Of a DNA stretch of 64,000 nucleotides, positions 60,042-64,000 are shown piece after piece. The position numbers and the translations under genes are program-made. The notes beneath the pieces were generated by a model, which searched no databases, was not told the DNA's origin, and saw only the letters and a program-made list of their open reading frames with translations. The stretch is from Rhizobium johnstonii 3841 (GTDB taxonomy: Bacteria > Pseudomonadota > Alphaproteobacteria > Rhizobiales > Rhizobiaceae), in the NCBI RefSeq assembly GCF_000009265.1, contig NC_008383.1:62001-126000 (forward strand), written 5' to 3'. Position 1 is the stretch's first letter; the number at the start of each line of letters is the position of its first letter.

Positions 60042-60221
60042 GTGAGCGACAAGTTCGCAGGGTCTGCGCTTGACTGTAAGGATAACGGTGCGAGCGTTCA
60101 TAATGCCTGCGACGCCGGTGAGCGTCGCCAGATCCAGGCCGAGCTGGATGTCGCTCAGGCGGAGCTTGCGGCGGCCGTCGACCTGCAGGGCAACATCTTC
60201 GATTGGGAGCCCCCTCACTGA
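60042..60221 (+). CDS. Small acidic protein, paralogue of the 56-residue protein
   Basis: About 59 residues from a GTG at 60042 (VSDKFAGSALDCKDNGASVH at the start); an ATG at 60024 would add six residues and is also possible. The C-terminal part, ERRQIQAELDVAQAELAAAV, matches the heptad core of the protein at 58984 and ends DWEPPH where that one ends KAEPPF. The sequence AGCCCCCTCACTGAGGGC again places a hairpin over the stop codon, though weaker. The gene is probably a diverged or degrading copy. No good ribosome site is visible. Confidence 0.5.
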   Translation: MSDKFAGSALDCKDNGASVHNACDAGERRQIQAELDVAQAELAAAVDLQGNIFDWEPPH

Positions 60222-60334
60222 GGGCAACCGATAGCGCCGCGCCATTATCGACCGTCGCGGTTCTCCTGTGATCCCATATCATCGACATCAGGGATGGTGC
60301 GTCTCGAGCGTCGTGCCGCAACCTGATGCCGCCA

Positions 60335-60374
60335 GAATTTTCCCCGCCTTCGGCTTCCTCGCGCAGCAAAATTC
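60335..60374 (+). promoter_or_regulatory. Inner-tier leader element C
   Basis: GAATTTT (60335-60341) and AAAATTC (60368-60374) form a perfect 7-bp pair around a CCGCCTTCGG-containing loop, and CTCCGCTTCGCTGCGG-like sequence follows, as after elements A and B. The outer tier is not clear. It precedes the small gene at 60452. Confidence 0.4.
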
Positions 60375-60451
60375 AGTCGTTCTCAGGTCCTCCGCTTCGC
60401 TGCGGTCGTGCCGATGCAGCACTCCTTCCCGAGGCACATCTCATCCCCGCG

Positions 60452-60652
60452 ATGAAACGCAATCACAGGAGAAAGATCATCCAACAGCTCGCCAAATTCC
60501 TCGCCGCTACCGGCCGCCGCCTGCGCACTCTCGGCAAGGTCGTCGGTCACTTCGTCCGCAAGGGTAAACTCGGCCTGAAGGTCGCGATCAAGATCCCCTT
60601 CTTCGTAGACATCGAGGTCAACTTCGAGACCGACTGGAACCGGCGCCCGTAA
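60452..60652 (+). CDS. Small basic protein (66 residues)
   Basis: A 66-residue basic protein with an Arg/Lys-rich start, MKRNHRRKIIQQLAKFLAAT, a second basic amphipathic region LGKVVGHFVRKGKLGLKVAI, and an acidic, aromatic end, FVDIEVNFETDWNRRP. The pattern recalls membrane- or nucleic-acid-associated peptides, but I know no family. No clear ribosome site is present. It is followed by a GGCCCGC/GCGGGCC hairpin at 60661-60678. Confidence 0.45.
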   Translation: MKRNHRRKIIQQLAKFLAATGRRLRTLGKVVGHFVRKGKLGLKVAIKIPFFVDIEVNFETDWNRRP

Positions 60653-60660
60653 GGCGCCTC

Positions 60661-60678
60661 GGCCCGCTTTGGCGGGCC
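60661..60678. terminator. Hairpin between convergent genes
   Basis: A perfect 7-bp stem, GGCCCGC/GCGGGCC with a 4-base loop, lies in the 32-bp gap between the plus-strand 66-residue gene and the minus-strand nuclease gene. It probably acts in both directions, without a U run. Confidence 0.5.
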
Positions 60679-60684
60679 GGATCC

Positions 60685-61125
60685 TCAGCACCAGGGCTCG
60701 CGCCGGCCCGACCAGGTCCGCGCCAGGCCTTCCGACACCAGCCGATCGCCGAGGCTTCGTCCTTCCCGGACGAGAACCCGGAGCTTGCGGCCGTAACGAT
60801 CCGTATCGCGGCCTGGCCACGCCTGGAGTTGGAATGGTCCCTCGTTGACGAGCTCGATCAACCGCTCTGTTGCCTTGTTGCCAAGTGTCAGTTCCGACGC
60901 GCATTTCGGGGTGCTGATCTCCGGGGCGTCGATATCGGCAACTCTCACCTTCTGGCCGTAGATCCACAGCGTATCACCATCGACGACGCAGTTGTAACGG
61001 GCGCCGGACGCACATTTGGGGTACGTTGCGGGTAGACCAGATTGAGCCGCTTCAACATGCGGGACAATCAAGATTGCGCCTAGCAGAACAGCGGCGGAAA
61101 TGACGCCTGTCAGAATTGATTTCAC
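60685..61125 (-). CDS. Thermonuclease (SNase)-family secreted nuclease
   Basis: A staphylococcal-nuclease-fold protein of about 146 residues. The start is probably GTG at 61125, which gives a signal peptide (KSILTGVISAAVLLGAILIV ending VEAA); a TTG at 61164 would add 13 residues and spoil it. The domain has CVVDGDTLWIYGQKVRVADI and DAPEISTPKC, with the catalytic Arg/Glu/Asp region further on in WPGRDTDRYGRKLRVLV, and a C-terminal SEGLARTWSGRREPWC. Such nucleases are common next to tra genes on rhizobial plasmids. The mature protein is exported, with Cys pairs suggesting a disulfide. Confidence 0.88.
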   Translation of the reverse strand: MKSILTGVISAAVLLGAILIVPHVEAAQSGLPATYPKCASGARYNCVVDGDTLWIYGQKVRVADIDAPEISTPKCASELTLGNKATERLIELVNEGPFQLQAWPGRDTDRYGRKLRVLVREGRSLGDRLVSEGLARTWSGRREPWC

Positions 61126-61430
61126 CTGATTGCCCCAAGCTCGATGACGGTAGATGGAGCGCAACTATCAGATTCGCGGGTTGCAGCTGACCGCGTTCGA
61201 TAGCCTCGAGCGCGCTTCTGTCGGGTCAGGTCGAGGAAGAGGGCAACCGCATCCTGCTCCCGCTCGAAGTGGTGGGTCAATGTCTGGCCCTTGCTGCCGA
61301 TCCGTCCCCATCGCCGGGTCAGGCAAAGTTCACCGAACAGGTTGGCCTCGATCGACATGGCATAGTAGCGAGCCATGTTCTTGGCGCGGTCCTTGCGTTC
61401 GACATAGAGCTGGTAGGGCTGTGCGATCAT
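61122..61430 (-). CDS. WGR-domain protein
   Basis: A 102-residue protein made of a WGR domain. It opens MIAQPYQLYVERKDRAKNMA, followed by YYAMSIEANLFGELCLTRRW, with the family signature LTRRWGRIGSKGQTLTHHFE, and ends in a helix with FLDLTRQKRARGYR. WGR domains in PARPs, DNA ligase fusions and plasmid proteins bind nucleic acid. The ATG at 61430 is preferred to a much longer upstream extension. The 3' end touches the nuclease start (61122-61125). The gap 61431-61638 shows no gene. A plasmid role in DNA handling is plausible. Confidence 0.88.
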   Translation of the reverse strand: MIAQPYQLYVERKDRAKNMARYYAMSIEANLFGELCLTRRWGRIGSKGQTLTHHFEREQDAVALFLDLTRQKRARGYRTRSAATRESDSCAPSTVIELGAIR

Positions 61431-61638
61431 GACTGAGAATCGCGCGTACGGAGTCCGCGGTCCAACGACAATTATGAATCGGTTTCGCGTGATCGATTCA
61501 ATCTGGTGAAGCGTTCGAAACGTTAGGTCTTGGGCGATCCGCCTTCGGCGTACGGCTCTATTCGCCACGGCGAACGAAGCCCGCAAGCGGTCTTCGCCCA
61601 TTTCGGTCACGATCTTCTCGCGGTCACCGCGGCATTGA

Positions 61639-61836
61639 TCAGTACCCGAGATAGCCGAGGATATCCGCACCATAATATTCCCCCTCCTCGTCGGCATGAG
61701 CAATGACCTCACCAGCAGCTTCATCGACCAATGCCTTGTCACCTTCTCGGACGGCGGCCGCCACTTCGTGGATGCGGCATTCCTCGATCGCGTCTTCAGC
61801 CGAAACCTGAGCCTCACAGGCTTCCCAATATCGCAT
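61639..61836 (-). CDS. Small acidic plasmid protein (65 residues)
   Basis: A 65-residue acidic protein, MRYWEACEAQVSAEDAIEEC followed by RIHEVAAAVREGDKALVDEA and ending YYGADILGYLGY. The ribosome site GGAGGATCCATCA is strong. Very similar short frames occur downstream of traG on rhizobial plasmids, as far as I recall, without known function. It is 18 bases after the traG stop. Confidence 0.72.
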   Translation of the reverse strand: MRYWEACEAQVSAEDAIEECRIHEVAAAVREGDKALVDEAAGEVIAHADEEGEYYGADILGYLGY

Positions 61837-61854
61837 TGATGGATCCTCCCGCGT

Positions 61855-63807
61855 TTAGTTCGGTTCGGCCGAAGCTGAGACTTCTGGACGATCACCGCGC
61901 TGTTGAAACCTGTTTTCGCCGACACATGACTTCATGTCCGACCGGCGGAACCAGATCGCGCGGCCGCATCGCAATGGCGCGTTGCCCGCGGTGAAGACGA
62001 TCTGCTCGTCAGCACGCATGCGAAGGACTTCGTGCGGTTGGATCAACTGCCTTGAAGCGAGCTGTTTCGAGCGGGTTCGTGACGACCCGCGCGATTGGAA
62101 ACTGCGGCTGACCTGGTCGATCTCGACTGTCGTCGTGCCACATCGACGGGAGATATAGTCTGCGGTTTCCGGATCGTTGATTGCCGCAAACGAGATCCAG
62201 CTGGCGCTTTCGAACCATTTGCTGGACGCGTCACGACCGCCGTAGGTTTCCCGCAGCTGGCCGATCGACTGATAGATCATCGTGAGCGTAATGCCATATT
62301 TCCGGCCGGCGTCGCGCGCCGTCTCCAGCACCCGCATGTAGCCGAGCCTCGCCACCTCATCGAGGAGAAACAGTGCCCGGCCTTTGATCGCCCCGTCGCG
62401 ATGGTAGATCGCGTTGAGGAAGGAGCCGATGATGACGCGCGCCAGGCCGGCATGGGTTTCCAAAGCCTTGAGGTCGATATTGATGAAGACGTCGGTTTCA
62501 CCATCGGCCAGCGCCTCGGTGGAGAAGCTGGAACCGGAAACGAGGGCGCCGTAGTTCGCATAGCTTAGCCAATGCGTTTCCTTGATCGCATTGGCGTAGA
62601 CGCCAGAGAAGGTCTCCGGCGTCATGTTGACGAAAGCGGCGACATTCTCCTTCACGAAATCGGAAGCGGAATTGTCGTAGATCTCCTGCAGGCGCGCGCG
62701 GAGCTTAGGTTCCGGCTCTGAGAGATTGGCCCGCACCTGTCGCAGCGTCTGGTGCTTCTCATCGGTATGGCCGGACAGGCAGACGTCAGCGATCATGGCG
62801 GTGAGCAGCTGAAGACCGGACGCGCGGAAGAAGTCATCGCGGACGCCGGTCGCGCGACCGCTGTCGCTCATGATCCACGACGCGACGGCTGCGATGTCCT
62901 CTTCCTTGGTGCCGCCGTGGCGACCGATCCAGTCGAGCGCGTTGAAGCCGGATTGGGCGTTCTTCGGATCGAGAACGATAACGCGCCGGCCTGCCTTACG
63001 CCGATGCTCCATCACCATCGGCGCCACCTCGTTGGACGGATCGAGCACGACGAGAGAGCCGCCCCATTTGAGCGCCGTCGGGATCGTAACAGAGGTCGTC
63101 TTGAAACCTCCTGAACCGGCGAAAACGATCCCATGCGATGAGCCGAACGAGCCGTCGAAGCAGAGCAGCGGTGGGGAACCTCCCCTCCCCCAGGAAGTCG
63201 GCTCGCCAGGCCGAAACGACGTGGCGGCCGGATCGTCGCGATCGACACGATATCGCTCGCCGATGACGATGCCTCCTGTTTCCGGAAAGAGCTTTTCCGC
63301 CTCTTGCATCGTCATCCAATCGGCCTCCCCGTGCAGGGCGCGTTTGCCCCGGATGCGTCTCGGCTCGCTTCGGGTAAAGGCCGCATTGCCCATCCTGGCG
63401 ACGCGCAGCGCGAAGAAGGTGACGAGCAGCGCGGTGCCCGCTCCTATGATGGTCGAAGGGTCGGCGTAGGACAGAAGCGTCCTGCGCGCGGGCACCTGAC
63501 TGGCAAAGGTCAACAGACGCGATCCCTCGCGAAGAGCTGCGACGGCGATGACGCCGAGACCGCCCGCGGCAACGCTCCAACCTGATGTCTTGACGTTGAT
63601 CGATCCCTTGGTGCCGAACAGGAACATGACGCCACATGCCCCGGCGAGTGCATAGGGCAATGCAAGCCCGATCCGCCCCAGCATCAGCTTCGCCTGATCC
63701 GTCGTTCCGAATGCTGAGAGCCACCGTTCGATGCCTGGGAAAGTCAAAGCGATGGCCACCATGGCTACGGCCGGAATACCGGCGACAAGGATCCGCTTAG
63801 GCGTCAT
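61855..63807 (-). CDS. traG: Type IV coupling protein TraG
   Basis: A 650-residue Ti-type coupling protein that links the relaxosome to the mating pore. Two or three membrane segments lie in the first 140 residues (ILVAGIPAVAMVAIALTFPG and GLALPYALAGACGVMFLFG). Walker A follows in FAGSGGFKTTSVT (about 230-241) and Walker B in FLLDEVARLGYMR, with the RecA-like region between. The ATG at 63807 (MTPKRI) matches the family start; an upstream ATG lies within traD. It overlaps the traD stop by 11 bases. The length is normal for Ti/rhizobial plasmid TraG (about 640-660). Confidence 0.95.
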   Translation of the reverse strand: MTPKRILVAGIPAVAMVAIALTFPGIERWLSAFGTTDQAKLMLGRIGLALPYALAGACGVMFLFGTKGSINVKTSGWSVAAGGLGVIAVAALREGSRLLTFASQVPARRTLLSYADPSTIIGAGTALLVTFFALRVARMGNAAFTRSEPRRIRGKRALHGEADWMTMQEAEKLFPETGGIVIGERYRVDRDDPAATSFRPGEPTSWGRGGSPPLLCFDGSFGSSHGIVFAGSGGFKTTSVTIPTALKWGGSLVVLDPSNEVAPMVMEHRRKAGRRVIVLDPKNAQSGFNALDWIGRHGGTKEEDIAAVASWIMSDSGRATGVRDDFFRASGLQLLTAMIADVCLSGHTDEKHQTLRQVRANLSEPEPKLRARLQEIYDNSASDFVKENVAAFVNMTPETFSGVYANAIKETHWLSYANYGALVSGSSFSTEALADGETDVFINIDLKALETHAGLARVIIGSFLNAIYHRDGAIKGRALFLLDEVARLGYMRVLETARDAGRKYGITLTMIYQSIGQLRETYGGRDASSKWFESASWISFAAINDPETADYISRRCGTTTVEIDQVSRSFQSRGSSRTRSKQLASRQLIQPHEVLRMRADEQIVFTAGNAPLRCGRAIWFRRSDMKSCVGENRFQQRGDRPEVSASAEPN

Positions 63808-64000
63808 CGGCGAATGCCTTCGCACCGAGTTCACTCAGACGCGTTCGCTCCGCCTCGTCAGCCTTTATCCGTGCGCTGGCATCGATCAGAAGCCCGAGCA
63901 AGAGCGCGCGCTTCTCGTAGCGCAGGCCGGCCTTGACGATCAGGCCGCCAAGTTCGATCTTTTCCCGCGCGTCCTTTTTCCGAGCCTCTGCCGTCGACAT
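63797..64000 (-). CDS. traD: Conjugal transfer protein TraD
   Basis: A 67-residue protein, MSTAEARKKDAREKIELGGL at the start and TRLSELGAKAFADD at the end. This short basic-acidic protein matches Ti-plasmid TraD, a relaxosome accessory gene located between traC and traG. The ATG is at the last base of the window, so an upstream extension cannot be excluded, but the length fits the family (about 70 residues). The remaining tra genes (traC, oriT, traA) would lie to the right. Confidence 0.92.
   Translation of the reverse strand: MSTAEARKKDAREKIELGGLIVKAGLRYEKRALLLGLLIDASARIKADEAERTRLSELGAKAFADDA

Noticed and set aside
1..64000. CRISPR array, tRNA, rRNA or origin of replication
   Set aside because: No regularly spaced direct repeats, cloverleaf-like segments, rRNA motifs or repABC/iteron sequences were seen; oriT is expected to the right of traD, outside the window.

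Overview
The window looks like part of a large conjugative plasmid (or plasmid-derived replicon) of a Rhizobiales alphaproteobacterium of the Rhizobium/Agrobacterium/Ensifer/Mesorhizobium kind. The reasons are high GC content, many solute-binding-protein ABC importers, an ImuB-DnaE2 mutagenesis cassette, Ti-type TraG/TraD genes, and a run of plasmid-backbone families typical of rhizobial megaplasmids (DUF3991/Toprim, DUF1419, a giant methylase-helicase, a ParB-like protein, ArdC, DUF736). No rRNA, tRNA, repABC or CRISPR array is visible.

Layout. 1-1.6 kb: the end of imuB and a dnaE2 cut off after about 235 codons. 1.5-19.2 kb: an amino-acid-type catabolic island. It holds two class V PLP enzymes, two RidA proteins, two LysR regulators, one Lrp regulator, a polar amino acid ABC importer, homoserine dehydrogenase, an aldehyde dehydrogenase, a ThrB-like pseudokinase, a DapA-aspartase chimera, a nitrilase and a sulfite-oxidase-type molybdoenzyme. 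Two decayed genes lie in it: an IS110-type transposase and an Old Yellow Enzyme. The middle part reads as a decaying homoserine-to-aspartate-to-fumarate pathway.

19.9-31.4 kb: a divergent sugar module. On the minus strand are a fused E1 alpha-beta 2-oxo acid/acetoin-type dehydrogenase, a stand-alone lipoyl protein, an alpha/beta hydrolase, a PfkB kinase and a SorC regulator. On the plus strand are a ketose 3-epimerase-like protein and a ribose-type ABC importer. The shared promoter carries three similar ACAAAT...ATTTGT sites about 54 bp apart. 31.5-37.3 kb: a second sugar module (FucU/RbsD, MalFG-type permeases, binding protein, UgpC-type ATPase), flanked and interrupted by remnants of transaldolase and ribokinase.

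37.4-43.2 kb: an IS30 copy whose transposase carries a D-to-N change in the catalytic triad, then a small accessory island (HEPN-like protein, DUF488 protein, an unknown 269-residue protein, two tandem GIY-YIG proteins, one frameshifted). 43.5-64 kb: plasmid backbone, ending with traG and traD. Its intergenic gaps are unusually rich in inverted repeats. Two or more of these look like copies of one two-tier stem-loop leader with compensating base changes. I regard this leader family and the SorC-linked dehydrogenase module as the best candidates for something undescribed.
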